Source of the DNA: Salinisphaera sp.
GTDB taxonomy: Bacteria; Pseudomonadota; Gammaproteobacteria; Nevskiales; Salinisphaeraceae
Length of the DNA: 64,000 nucleotides
Assembly: GCF_002729955.1 (NCBI RefSeq)
Contig: NZ_PBYA01000008.1
Coordinates: 1 to 64,000 of the forward strand
Direction of reading: 5' to 3'
Within the stretch, counting starts at the first letter, position 1. Each line of letters begins with the position of its first letter. Positions 53,737-63,054 of this stretch are shown one piece after another. The notes under the pieces are model-generated. The model was not told the DNA's origin, searched no databases, and saw nothing but the letters and a program-made list of their open reading frames with translations. The translations under genes were made by a program, and so were the position numbers.

Positions 53737-54287
53737 GCCGTTTCTCCCGGATTGCTGTCACGCTCGGAGGCCACGGTCGGCGGCTCCATCACGCCCAGGG
53801 CGATGGCGATGTCCTCGACCAGCTTGGCAATGCCCTGCAACAACAGCAGCGCGGCCGCCACCGGAATGGCGATCTTGAACGGCCATACCGGCGGGTTCCA
53901 TGCCGAGTACGACGTTTCCATGCTGTCGAGCGATTCCCAGGCGATGGTGCCGCCGTAGTAAAGCAGCGTGATCGTGAACAGAAAGAACAGCGACGAGGTA
54001 AGCACGTCCAGCACCGCACGCACCCGGGGTGCGAGCGCGCTGTACATCAGGTCCACGTTCACGTGCCCACGATGGGCCATGACATAGCCGCCCGACATCA
54101 CCGCATAGAATCCGAACACGAACTGGGTGAGTTCGGTGGTCCAGACACGCGGCGCCTCGAGCGCATAGCGATAGATCACGCCGAGCAGCAGCACGGCGAA
54201 CATCACGAATATGAGCAACGCCACCGCCCGACCGATCCAGTCGTTAAGTCGGGTGATGCCGTTGATGAAGGCATTGAGCAGGCGCAT
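53733..54287 (-). CDS. dctQ: TRAP transporter small permease
   Basis: 184 residues, four hydrophobic segments (VALLIFVMFAVLLLGVIYRY, LTQFVFGFYAVMSGGYVMAH, a third near LTSSLFFLFTITLLYYG, and FKIAIPVAAALLLLQG). RGHVNVDLMYS is the DctQ mark. It is the small membrane subunit that pairs with DctM. Confidence 0.92.
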   Translation of the reverse strand: MRLLNAFINGITRLNDWIGRAVALLIFVMFAVLLLGVIYRYALEAPRVWTTELTQFVFGFYAVMSGGYVMAHRGHVNVDLMYSALAPRVRAVLDVLTSSLFFLFTITLLYYGGTIAWESLDSMETSYSAWNPPVWPFKIAIPVAAALLLLQGIAKLVEDIAIALGVMEPPTVASERDSNPGETA

Positions 54288-54308
54288 AAGCGACTCCCGC
54301 AGATAAGT

Positions 54309-54341
54309 CCGCCCCGATGGCCACGAAGGCCAGCGGGGCGG
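54309..54341 (-). promoter_or_regulatory. Hairpin between dctP and dctQ (possible attenuator)
   Basis: CCGCCCCG...GGCC, a five-base loop, GGCC...CGGGGCGG: a two-part stem in the 73-base gap after dctP. Binding-protein genes are often expressed above their permeases through such structures. Confidence 0.55.
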
Positions 54342-54360
54342 CGGTCAGGCAAAAACGCGA

Positions 54361-55410
54361 TCAGGCGTTGTCGTCGAGATAGCCCAGGTCGCTCAACATG
54401 CTCTTGAGCTTGTCGAGCGCTTCGGCGGCCTTGTCGCTGCGCTCGCCCTGCTCTTCCCAGGACTTTTTCGCCACCTCGGTGAGATGCTGCTGGACCTCAT
54501 CCGGCAGCGTGGTGATCTGCACGTCCTGCTGGGCCATCGCATTGGCCAGCGCGATCTGCTCTTTGTAGAGGTACTCGTTGGTACGTACCCAGAACTGCTC
54601 GTCGAGCGCCTGCTTGACGGTCTTGGCGTCTTCAGCCGAGAGCTTGTCGAGGGCTTTCTGGTTGACGATGAACACGTCCGTGCCCGCGATGTTGAGCGCC
54701 GGCTTGACGTGGTACTTGGCCACTTCATACAGGCTCATGCTCGCCGCACCCTGGGCCGCGCCCCAGTGCGCGCCGTCGACCACGCCGCTCGACAGCGCGG
54801 TATAGAGTTCGCCGCCCGGAATATAGCTCGCCGAGGCACCGGCTTCGGTCAGAAACGTCTGCAGCGCGCCGGAGGAGCGGATCTTCAGGCCCTTGAAGTC
54901 GTCCATGCTGTTGATCGGGCGATCGACCACCATTTCGGTCGGATAGACCTTGTCGGTGGACCAGTACACGCCCTCTTCGGCGGCTTCTTCACGCAGCATG
55001 TCCTCGAAGCCCAGGCTCTTGTGGAAGTAGGCCGCTTCCCAGACGTTGCGGAAGGCGAACGGCAGGCCCGAGGCGATACCGGCCAGGCTCATCTGGTTCT
55101 GGGCATAGGCCGGCGAGATGGTACCCATCTGGATGGTGCCGCGCTTAACCGCGTCAAAGGTCTGCTGGGCCTTGAACAGGGCACCGGCCGGGTAGAGCTT
55201 GAGCTTCACGCGGCCATCAGTGCGCTCTTCGATGACGTTCTTGATACGCACCAGGCTGTCTTCGTACGAGCTGCTCGAACTCGGCCAGTGCGATTGCACG
55301 CGCCAGGTCGTGCTCTTCTGCGCCAGCGCGCTCGTGGGGGCCAGGAACGCGGTGAGCGCCAGCGCGGTGGCGCCAGCCAGCAGCCCGCGCTTGAAAGGTG
55401 TCGAAAGCAT
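54361..55410 (-). CDS. dctP: TRAP substrate-binding protein
   Basis: 349 residues. A signal peptide (MLSTPFKRGLLAGATALALT..., cleavage after ALA at about 30) precedes a DctP fold: WRVQSHWPSSSSSYE, GRVKLKLYPAGALF, GTISPAY, a substrate-contacting DFKGLKIRSSG, SGVVDGAHWGA. The pattern of these residues suggests a 2-keto or other carboxylic acid ligand, but this is not certain. It is the first gene of the dctPQM operon. Confidence 0.93.
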   Translation of the reverse strand: MLSTPFKRGLLAGATALALTAFLAPTSALAQKSTTWRVQSHWPSSSSSYEDSLVRIKNVIEERTDGRVKLKLYPAGALFKAQQTFDAVKRGTIQMGTISPAYAQNQMSLAGIASGLPFAFRNVWEAAYFHKSLGFEDMLREEAAEEGVYWSTDKVYPTEMVVDRPINSMDDFKGLKIRSSGALQTFLTEAGASASYIPGGELYTALSSGVVDGAHWGAAQGAASMSLYEVAKYHVKPALNIAGTDVFIVNQKALDKLSAEDAKTVKQALDEQFWVRTNEYLYKEQIALANAMAQQDVQITTLPDEVQQHLTEVAKKSWEEQGERSDKAAEALDKLKSMLSDLGYLDDNA

Positions 55411-55897
55411 CGGATATCTCCTCCGTTATGAAAGTCTGGCGCCTTGCGGTCAGCGCTTTTTTGCCGCTGTACCGCCCGCCATCCGGCGCACGCCGGATGA
55501 AACGATCATGCCTTACTTGAAATCTCGTTTCACGTCTTATTTTTAGTGCGTTTTACAGGCATTGGCATGGAACCATACCCGTCACCACGCCAGAATCGAA
55601 TACCGTATGCCGCCCGTCGATGCCCTCGCCAGGGCGCATCCAGGCGCCAGCGTCGGGTGTGCCTCGGTACACCAGCCGTTGTTTGTTCGGTATTCCCCGT
55701 GGCAGCCGAACGCGCAGTGTCCGGCGCGCCGGCCGACTGCCTTCATGGCTGAACGCAGTGCCTGCGGGCCGCCCACACGGCCCATATTCAGTCACGCTTA
55801 TGCCGAACCCAGTAATCTATAGCGCGCACGGTACGATTACGTTGATTACCGCCATTTCAGGTTAGGCTCATGCCTTGCCGCCGGACATCCTTGAACC
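55411..55897. other. Promoter region of dctP and the 663-residue gene
   Basis: 487 bases without a gene. It contains a perfect 9-2-9 inverted repeat at 55480-55499 (CATCCGGCG-CA-CGCCGGATG) about 70 bases upstream of the dctP start, a candidate operator or leader hairpin. The A+T-rich stretch 55510-55560 is a likely promoter area. Frames in 55546-55865 have no domain support. Confidence 0.55.
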
Positions 55898-57889
55898 ATG
55901 ACCATGCCGAACGATAAGCACGATCTCGCGACCCTGACCGCTACCTTCGATGCCAAGCTGGCCCAGCTCGGCGAAGCCGGCGAGGACAGCCGCAAGGCGA
56001 TCAATACCGAAGTACTGGAACACGCCGCGGCGATTCTTGCCTGCGACGGCGGCCCGCAGGCCCTCTACGAGCGCGTGGCGGCCTATGAACGTGCCGGCGT
56101 CTTCGCCCATAGCGACTGGGGTCGACCGGCCATTCTCCAGCCTGCGCTGGCGGTGCGTTCGCTGCGCCAAGGGGATGCCGTGCTCACGGCCATGGAGGCC
56201 TTGAGCGAACTGCGCCTGCTGGCGGTGGCCCGAGGCGATTACCGCCACCCCGGCATGACCGCGGAACGCGCCCGCAACTTCCTCACCCAGGTGATGGCGC
56301 TCAACCTCGACCTGCTGTCCGGCACGCTCAGCGAGGCCGACCGCGAACGCCCGGATAACCTCGGCGGGGCGGTGCAGGCGCTGTATCACTATCAGCTCGA
56401 GCATATGGGCTACGAGAGCATTCTCGACAGCCTGGTGGCCGAGGTCTGGCGCATTCTCGCCCAGCGCCCGATTCAGGTCGACGACGTACGCCAGATGGTG
56501 ATTCAGATCGCCACCTGCCTGTACGACCCGGATATCGAGGGCACCACCGGCAACAACGACGCGCGCCGGCTGGTCGAATCCCTGTTTGCGCCCTCGCCCG
56601 GCTGTGCCGAAGACCCGGGCGTGGCCGTCTATGCCGAACGCCTGCAGGCGATGGATCACGACGGCTTGACGACCGAGGCCGTGGGCTTTGCGCGGGCGAT
56701 GCACGACACCGGCCTGGCTTCGGTCTATCACGCCGTTTTGCTGCGTCATCTGCGCGGGCTGCCCGACGGCAGCGGCGACGCGCTCGTTCCCCTTGCCCTC
56801 GGCCTGAGCCAGACCGGCCAGGACGCGCTGCTGTGCTATCGCCAGCTGGTGCACACCCTCATCGACGAAACCGTGTTCGTGGAAACCGCGCAGGCGATTT
56901 ATGGCCTGGCGCTGCTGCTCGAACGCGGCGTGCTGTTCTCCACGCCGGTCGCGGCCGGGCTGTGGCGCCAGATCGGACTGAAGCTATCGCCGGCCACCGA
57001 GGAGAACATCCGCATGGTCTGCGGCGAGGCACAGCCGCCACGGGTGTTCCTGCTCGCCGGCGTACTGGGGCTGCTCGGACAGCCGCTGGGCGTGGGCCAG
57101 GGCAACAACCCCACCTGCCAGTCGGTGATCGGGCTCTCGATGTGGGCCGACAACGATCCGGACTACCTGCTGCAGCTGGTGACCTGGGCCGCCCGCGACG
57201 ACGAGGTGCTCACCCGTTTCGAAGGCGAGCCGATCTCATCGAAGGGTCTGGAAGCGGGGCTGGCCAAGGAGGCACCGCTGGACGTGGACCCGGTATCGCT
57301 GGTGCTGGTGCCGCATCTGGACCGGCTGTACATCGAAATGGGCCGGCTGTGTGGCGAACGCGACAACGACCTGCACCGCTGGATCAACCCCGAATTCTAT
57401 GGCTGGTGGGTCGGCCAGGGCTTTGCCGTGGTCGCCGATCCGAAAACCGGCGCGATCGGCGATCATGCCGGCTTCATCCGCCATTTCTATGCCTGCTACC
57501 ACCCCTATTACAACGGCAACGTGCCGGTCATCCACTCCCAGCCGGCCGGTATCGCGGTCACCGACAGCGCGGCACGCTATGTCGGCCGCCACGCCATCGC
57601 CATCCTGCGCGTCGCGCTTGATCCCGACGGCGACATGCGCGTGTACTTCTTCAACCCGAACAACGACAGCGGCCAGGACTGGGGCCAGGGTATCGTCACC
57701 ACGACCGAAGGCCACGGCGAACTGCCGGGCGAGGCGTCGCTGCCGTTCGCGGAATTCGCCTCGCGGCTATTCGTGTATCACTACGACCCGCTCGAACACG
57801 GCAACGCCGACGGCGTGACCGACGAGGAACTCGAGCGCATCGTGACGCTGGCCTACGACAGCTGGGGCAAGGAGTTCGATACCGAGTAG
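55898..57889 (+). CDS. 663-residue protein of unknown function with a papain-like residue pattern
   Basis: 663 residues, no signal peptide or membrane segment. The first ~390 are helical. The C-terminal part has GQGNNPTCQSVIGLSMW (Q401, C407), RYVGRHAIAIL (H565) and YFFNPNND (N586-N589), an order and spacing like the Q-C-H-N of papain-fold cysteine peptidases or transglutaminases. A tryptophan-rich block (FYGWWVGQGFAVV) sits between. It is flanked by an exporter operon and an rRNA enzyme, so context gives no hint. The family is not recognised; the peptidase idea is inference. ATG 55904 is an alternative start. Confidence 0.75.
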   Translation: MTMPNDKHDLATLTATFDAKLAQLGEAGEDSRKAINTEVLEHAAAILACDGGPQALYERVAAYERAGVFAHSDWGRPAILQPALAVRSLRQGDAVLTAMEALSELRLLAVARGDYRHPGMTAERARNFLTQVMALNLDLLSGTLSEADRERPDNLGGAVQALYHYQLEHMGYESILDSLVAEVWRILAQRPIQVDDVRQMVIQIATCLYDPDIEGTTGNNDARRLVESLFAPSPGCAEDPGVAVYAERLQAMDHDGLTTEAVGFARAMHDTGLASVYHAVLLRHLRGLPDGSGDALVPLALGLSQTGQDALLCYRQLVHTLIDETVFVETAQAIYGLALLLERGVLFSTPVAAGLWRQIGLKLSPATEENIRMVCGEAQPPRVFLLAGVLGLLGQPLGVGQGNNPTCQSVIGLSMWADNDPDYLLQLVTWAARDDEVLTRFEGEPISSKGLEAGLAKEAPLDVDPVSLVLVPHLDRLYIEMGRLCGERDNDLHRWINPEFYGWWVGQGFAVVADPKTGAIGDHAGFIRHFYACYHPYYNGNVPVIHSQPAGIAVTDSAARYVGRHAIAILRVALDPDGDMRVYFFNPNNDSGQDWGQGIVTTTEGHGELPGEASLPFAEFASRLFVYHYDPLEHGNADGVTDEELERIVTLAYDSWGKEFDTE

Positions 57890-57941
57890 GCTTGCTGCAT
57901 TCGTTTGATTGCCGTCGTTCGCGGGTGGGTCGCATCGCCAT

Positions 57942-58583
57942 ATGAGCCGAGCAGCACACAAGCCGAGTCCGGGCCAGGGCTCTGCGCGCCGCCGCAAGCC
58001 CAAGCCGCGCAAGCCCGCGGCGCGGCCTGACACGCCGCGGCTGATCGCGTTAAACAAGCCGTTCCGGGTGCTGACCCAGTTCACCGACGGCAACGGGCGG
58101 GCGACGCTGGCCGACTATCTCGATGTGCCCGGCGTGTATCCGGCCGGCCGGCTCGATCGCGACAGCGAGGGGCTGCTGCTGCTGACCAACGACGGCCAGC
58201 TGCAGGCTCGGATCACCGACCCGAAGTACAAGCTGCCCAAGACCTACTGGGTACAGGTCGACGGCGAGGCTACGAACGCGCAGATCGAGGCGCTACGCGC
58301 CGGCCCCATGCTCAAGGATGGTCCGACCCGGCCAGCCGATGTCGAAATCATCGTCGACCCCGAACTCTGGCGCCGCGACCCGCCCGTGCGTTATCGCAAG
58401 AATGTGCCCACCAGCTGGCTTGAAATCACTATCCGCGAAGGCCGCAATCGCCAGATTCGACGCATGACCGCCGCGGTGGGTCTGCCGACCCTGCGCCTCG
58501 TGCGTACCCGTATCGGGCCTTGGTCGCTGGCCGGGCTGGCCAGCGGCGAGTGGCGTGAACTGGCGCCGAGCCTGCCCGGCTAG
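57942..58583 (+). CDS. rluE: RluE-type 23S rRNA pseudouridine synthase
   Basis: 213 residues. After a basic Pro/Lys/Arg-rich tail (1-30) the RsuA/RluE catalytic motif [17 protein letters not shown] appears (69-85, catalytic Asp72). [26 protein letters not shown] and LVRTRIGPW complete the family pattern. No S4 domain is visible, which favours RluE over RsuA. ATG 57942 is selected, since the longer frame begins in the 663-residue gene's tail region. It converges with the aldo/keto reductase gene. Confidence 0.88.
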   Translation: MSRAAHKPSPGQGSARRRKPKPRKPAARPDTPRLIALNKPFRVLTQFTDGNGRATLADYLDVPGVYPAGRLDRDSEGLLLLTNDGQLQARITDPKYKLPKTYWVQVDGEATNAQIEALRAGPMLKDGPTRPADVEIIVDPELWRRDPPVRYRKNVPTSWLEITIREGRNRQIRRMTAAVGLPTLRLVRTRIGPWSLAGLASGEWRELAPSLPG

Positions 58584-58594
58584 AGTCGCCGCGA

Positions 58595-59740
58595 TTACGC
58601 CTTCTGAGTCAGCTCGGTCGGCGCATCGCTGTTGATCAGCCCTTCGCGTTTGACCGCCTGCCAGAATGCCGGGTCGATCGAGGCGCGCATGGACGCCGCG
58701 TTCTCGCGCGCCTGCCGTGCATTACGTGCGCCCGGAATGGTTGCGGATACGATCGACGGCGCCGCGGTGAACTGCAGGGCCGCGGTCCGCAGATCGGTGC
58801 CATAGGACTCGGCCAACTTGCTGAGCTTGGCGCGTTTTTCGCGATAGCCGTCGGGAATGGGGTCGCCGCTGTAGAGCCAGCGATCCTTGCCGGCCAGAAA
58901 GCCGGCACCCAGGGGCGCACCGATCACCACCGAGCAGCCCTGGGCCTCGCATTTCGGAAACAGCCGCTCGAGCGCGTCGTCGTGGTTCATCAATGTATAG
59001 CGCGTGGCCTGTAGCAGCACGTTGGGCTCGGCATTGTCGAGGGCCGCGAGCGCGGGCTCGATATCGTTCACGCCCATGCCCCAGGCCTTGATCAGCCCTT
59101 CCTCGCGCATTTTGGTGAGCTCCGGCATGGCGCCTTCGATCGCGGTCTTGAGCTGGGCATCGTAGTCGTCCAGATCCTTGTTGCTGGGCGCCAGATCGTG
59201 GATGAACACCATATCGAGACTGGGCACGCCCAGGCGCTGCAGGCTGTCTTCGACCGAACGTCGCACGCCGGCGGCGGTGTAGTCGTAGCGATAGTTGAAG
59301 TTCAGATCGCCCGCCCAGATACCGTGGCTGTCCATCGATGCGTCGGGGGTCAGCAGGCGCCCCACCTTGGACGACAGCAGATACGCTTCGCGCGGTTTGC
59401 CGTCGAGAAAATGCCCCATGCGGCGTTCGCTCAAACCCAGGCCATACCAGGGCGAGGTATCGAAATAGCGCACGCCCGCATCCCAGTGCGCCTGCATCAT
59501 GGCCTCGACGGTTTCGTCGGAAGTTTCGGCAAACATATTGCCGGCCTGGGTACCGCCGACGCCGTATTTATGCGGCGGGCGATAGCCCGACGCGCCGCTC
59601 GGGTTGGCCGGCATCGAGTCGGGGCTGTGCGTGGCATGCGCTGCGTTGTCTGCGGCAAAGGCGCGCGGTACGAGCAGCGAGGCCGCACCGGCCAATCCAC
59701 CGAAGGCGGCCGTGCGAAGAAAATGACGACGGCTGGTCAT
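58595..59740 (-). CDS. Tat-exported aldo/keto reductase
   Basis: 381 residues. The N-terminus has a twin-arginine signal (SRRHFLRTAAF, then a hydrophobic stretch ending AFAA), so it should be exported folded to the periplasm. The aldo/keto reductase barrel follows: GVRYFDTSPWYGLGLSERRMG (catalytic Asp and Tyr), LSSKVGR (Lys) and VFIHD (His position). It resembles the L-fucose dehydrogenase/YajO-like or D-threo-aldose dehydrogenase group. An exported NADPH-type enzyme is unusual, since the periplasm has little nicotinamide cofactor. Confidence 0.82.
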   Translation of the reverse strand: MTSRRHFLRTAAFGGLAGAASLLVPRAFAADNAAHATHSPDSMPANPSGASGYRPPHKYGVGGTQAGNMFAETSDETVEAMMQAHWDAGVRYFDTSPWYGLGLSERRMGHFLDGKPREAYLLSSKVGRLLTPDASMDSHGIWAGDLNFNYRYDYTAAGVRRSVEDSLQRLGVPSLDMVFIHDLAPSNKDLDDYDAQLKTAIEGAMPELTKMREEGLIKAWGMGVNDIEPALAALDNAEPNVLLQATRYTLMNHDDALERLFPKCEAQGCSVVIGAPLGAGFLAGKDRWLYSGDPIPDGYREKRAKLSKLAESYGTDLRTAALQFTAAPSIVSATIPGARNARQARENAASMRASIDPAFWQAVKREGLINSDAPTELTQKA

Positions 59741-59804
59741 GATGTATCCGTGAGCTTTGAACGATGCCGGCCAAGGTAGCAGACGCTACCGACAACGTTC
59801 GACG

Positions 59805-60035
59805 TCAGGGGCTGTCGCCCAAACGTTGCAGCGACTGGAAGCGGCCGTTGTCGTCGTAGCTCAGGCGGTAGACGCCGTGCACGCCGTCGCGCGTGACCAC
59901 GCGCCGCAGCGCCTGGGCGGGTAGCAGCACACGCCGACCGTCGGTGCTGGAGGCATAGACATGGTCGACCGAGCCCGCATAGTGGGCCTGACACTGGGCG
60001 GCACAAAGTTCGATGATCAGATCGATGCTCGGCAT
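59805..60035 (-). CDS. DUF2835-family small protein
   Basis: 76 residues. The family pattern is clear: YAGSVDHVYASSTDGRRVLL, PAQALRRVVTRDGVHG, VYRLSYDDNGRFQSLQRL. Function unknown; the fold is predicted beta-rich. ATG 60035 lies 13 bases after the stop of the GAF-EAL gene upstream, so it is probably co-transcribed with it. Confidence 0.85.
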   Translation of the reverse strand: MPSIDLIIELCAAQCQAHYAGSVDHVYASSTDGRRVLLPAQALRRVVTRDGVHGVYRLSYDDNGRFQSLQRLGDSP

Positions 60036-60048
60036 GGGCAGACAACGC

Positions 60049-61938
60049 TCACATGGGCCCGGGCTGTTCCTGCGGCTGGGCGGCGACGCGCTCGCAGGAG
60101 GCCGCCCGCGATTCCGGCCGGGCGAGCAGGAAACCCTGGCTGTATTCGCAGCCGAACGAGCGGATCCATTCGTGCTGGGCACGGGTTTCCACGCCTTCGG
60201 CCACCACGCCCAGATCCTGCCCGTGTGCCAGATCGACAATGCTGCGGACCAGTTCGCGGGCGACCGCATCGTGCTCCAGACGCTGGACGACGCTCTTGTC
60301 GAGCTTGACCAGCGCCAGCGGCAGCCGGGTGAGATAGGCAATGGACGAATAGCCGGTGCCGAAATCGTCCATGGCGATACGAATGCCCAGCGTGTTCAGG
60401 CGCGCCATGGTGCGGGCCGCTACGTCGAAGTCGGCGATCAGGCTGCGCTCGGTGAGTTCGAATACCAGCCGGCGGCCGTCGATGCCGTGGCGCGCCAGCA
60501 CGCCGGCGACACAGTCGTAGAAATCGCTCTCATAGAATTCACGGCCGGGGATGTTGATTGCGACATAAGGCAGGGGCAACGACCGTTGCTGCGCCTGCCA
60601 TTGCGCGATCTGCGCGGCAGCGGTATCCAGCGCGTGTTCCACGAGCGCCCGGCTGAGGTTGTGTTCGGCTTCGGCCAACGGGATGAATTCATCCGGATAG
60701 ATATCGCCGAGTTCGGAGTCGTGCCAGCGCGCGAGCAGCTCGAAACCGGCAAGCACGTCGCCGCGATTGCTGAACAACGGCTGCCAGTGGAAGTCGATAC
60801 CGCCTTCCTGCAATGCGGTTTCGAACAGACGGCGGATATGGCGATCGCGCAGCAGCTGGCGGTTGATCGTTTCCGAGAAAAGCACGACGCCGCGGCGGAT
60901 ATCGGCGCGTCGGTGGGCCTGGCGTGCACGCGACACCAGTTCCGCGGCCTGACGCCCATGATCGCCGTGCACGGCAAGGCCGCCAACGACCTGAAACGCC
61001 ACCTGGGCCGCGCCGCCGCTGACCGCACGGTTGGCATAATCGACCTGGCGCTCGCAGTCGGCACGTACGGCTTCGATATCCTCGCCGTCGGGTACCGCGC
61101 CGACGAATTCGGTATCCGACAGGCGTGCGATATAACAGAAATCCGCCGCCCCATCCTGAAGCGCCGCCAGCCAGCTCGCGACCGTATTGCGTGCGACCTG
61201 CTCGCCGTAGGTCTGTTCGTAGTGGGCGAGATTGACGATATCCAGGTGCAGCACCGCACTGCCCTGCCCGTCGCGAGCGCGCGACATCAACACATCGTCG
61301 AGGCGTTCGAGGGCGATCGTGCGGGTAGCGACCGGCAGCGAGGGGTCGCGATCCATCAGCCTTGCGACGTGGCGATCGTGTGCCGCGATACGCCGGTCGA
61401 GATCGAATTCGTGTTCGATCCAGTCCGCCAGTTCCTTGAGCAGCTGGCGGTCCCGGTCGCTGAAGGCGCGCGGCTTGTAGCCGGCCAGGCAGATCGTACC
61501 GATCGGCCGGCCCTTGGGCCCATGCAATGGCATGCCGGCATAGCTGCGTATATACGGCGCCCTGGCGACATAGGGTAGATGCGAAAAACGCAGATCGCGA
61601 CTTGCGTCTTCCACGAATAGCGGCTTGTCGTGGACGATGGTGTGATCGCACACCGACACGCTGCGTGACGATTCCTTGATCTCGATGCCGCAGGTGGACT
61701 TGAACCACTGGCGGTCGCCTTCCATGAGCGACATCAGCGCGATCGGCATATTCAGCAGCTGGGTGGCCAACCGCGTGATCCGGTCGAAGCGTTCCTCGGG
61801 GCGGGTGTTGAGCAGGCCGAGTTCGAGCAGATCCGACAGGCGCTCGGATTCCCGACGGTCGCTATCGGCTGCCGCATTGATATGCCGTCGCGCCCCGGGC
61901 TGCTGCGGCAGCCCGTCGCCGGTCGTTTCGCTGGTCAC
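60049..61938 (-). CDS. GAF-GGDEF(degenerate)-EAL protein, second copy
   Basis: 629 residues from GTG 61938. The GAF domain (about 30-185) shows FDRITRLATQLLNMPIALMS, SYAGMPLHG and GTICLAG. The cyclase-like domain has SDTEF in place of GGDEF and should be inactive. The EAL domain has ELL (FELLARW) with VAINIPG, ELTE, DDFGTGYSS, LVKLDKS and AEGVET intact, so phosphodiesterase activity is likely. The layout and the GAF sequence resemble the protein at 16152-17972, so they are probably paralogues. It is followed by a DUF2835 gene. Confidence 0.88.
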   Translation of the reverse strand: MTSETTGDGLPQQPGARRHINAAADSDRRESERLSDLLELGLLNTRPEERFDRITRLATQLLNMPIALMSLMEGDRQWFKSTCGIEIKESSRSVSVCDHTIVHDKPLFVEDASRDLRFSHLPYVARAPYIRSYAGMPLHGPKGRPIGTICLAGYKPRAFSDRDRQLLKELADWIEHEFDLDRRIAAHDRHVARLMDRDPSLPVATRTIALERLDDVLMSRARDGQGSAVLHLDIVNLAHYEQTYGEQVARNTVASWLAALQDGAADFCYIARLSDTEFVGAVPDGEDIEAVRADCERQVDYANRAVSGGAAQVAFQVVGGLAVHGDHGRQAAELVSRARQAHRRADIRRGVVLFSETINRQLLRDRHIRRLFETALQEGGIDFHWQPLFSNRGDVLAGFELLARWHDSELGDIYPDEFIPLAEAEHNLSRALVEHALDTAAAQIAQWQAQQRSLPLPYVAINIPGREFYESDFYDCVAGVLARHGIDGRRLVFELTERSLIADFDVAARTMARLNTLGIRIAMDDFGTGYSSIAYLTRLPLALVKLDKSVVQRLEHDAVARELVRSIVDLAHGQDLGVVAEGVETRAQHEWIRSFGCEYSQGFLLARPESRAASCERVAAQPQEQPGPM

Positions 61939-62080
61939 TTTCCCCGTCCTTTGGCGCTCGCCCCGCTAGATGCGCATATCCCAATCGTTATCGCTCGGAC
62001 GCGCATTTTTTTCAAGCACCGGATACCGCGCACCGGCCGCCCGACACTGCCCCGCCCCGGGCCGAGCGGCCGGTGCGCGT

Positions 62081-62962
62081 TCAGTCTGCTGCCTCGAGCT
62101 TGTCCTGGGTACGGTATTCGAAGTCGCTGGCGTCGTGGCGCTCACGCAGCTGCTCCTGCGGTTCGCCCCAGAGACGGTTGACCATACGCCCGCGCCGCAC
62201 GGCCGGACGCGCATCGATTTCCTGTGCCCAGCGCTGCACGTTCTCGTACTCCTGCACCTGCAGGAATTCGCCCGCATCGTAGAGCCGGCCGAGTGCGAGC
62301 GCGCCGTACCAGGGCCAGGTCGCGATATCGGCAATGCTGTATTCGCCGCCGGCCAGATACTGGGATTCGGCCAGGCGCCGATCGAGCACGTCGAGCTGAC
62401 GTTTGACTTCCATGGTGAAGCGATCGATCGGGTACTGCATCTTCTCCGGCGCATAGGCATAGAAATGCCCGAAGCCGCCGCCCAGATACGGGGCGCTGCC
62501 CATCTGCCAGAACAGCCAGTTCATCGCCTCGGTACGCGCTGCGGGTTCGCCCGGAAGGAATTCACTGAACTTCTCGGCCAGATACAGCAGAATCGAGCCG
62601 GACTCGAACACCCGCGTCGGGTTGGTCGTACCGTAGTCGACCATCACCGGAATCTTGGAGTTGGGGTTGATGGCGACATAGCCGCTGGAAAACTGCTCGC
62701 CCTCGCCGATATTGATCGGCCAGGCGTCGTATTCCGCGCCCTCGTGGCCGAGTTCGAGCAGCTCCTCGAACATGACCGTGGCCTTCACGCCGTTGGGCGT
62801 AGCCAGCGAATAGAGCTGGAAGTCGTGCTTGCCGACCGACAGCTCGGCTTCGTGGGTCGGGCCGGCGACCGGGCGATTGATATTGGCGAACTTACCGCCG
62901 CTGCCCTTTTCCCAGGTCCAGACTTTCGGCGGCGTGTAATCGTGGTTTGCGTCACTCATCAT
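62081..62962 (-). CDS. yghU: YghU-type glutathione S-transferase / disulfide-bond oxidoreductase
   Basis: 293 residues from ATG 62962 (62959 is also possible). N-terminal extension (YTPPKVWTWEKGSGGKFANI) plus RPVAGPTHEAELSVGKHDFQ is typical of YghU. The thioredoxin-fold part has the TPNGVKATVMFEEL glutathione region and NPNSKIPVMVD with cis-Pro, FESGSILLYLAEKF and the helical domain with SIADIATWPW. It probably reduces disulfides with glutathione. Confidence 0.9.
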   Translation of the reverse strand: MMSDANHDYTPPKVWTWEKGSGGKFANINRPVAGPTHEAELSVGKHDFQLYSLATPNGVKATVMFEELLELGHEGAEYDAWPINIGEGEQFSSGYVAINPNSKIPVMVDYGTTNPTRVFESGSILLYLAEKFSEFLPGEPAARTEAMNWLFWQMGSAPYLGGGFGHFYAYAPEKMQYPIDRFTMEVKRQLDVLDRRLAESQYLAGGEYSIADIATWPWYGALALGRLYDAGEFLQVQEYENVQRWAQEIDARPAVRRGRMVNRLWGEPQEQLRERHDASDFEYRTQDKLEAAD

Positions 62963-63054
62963 CGAATTATGTTGATAGCTGTTGGCCGCGATTATCCGCA
63001 TATCCGGGCCTTGGCGTCGAACTGGCCACCGCCGGGCAGCGGCCAGGACATCGA

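Noticed and set aside
55546-55865. Overlapping frames upstream of the 663-residue gene
   Set aside because: No domain or initiation support, and they share bases on both strands. Treated as intergenic.
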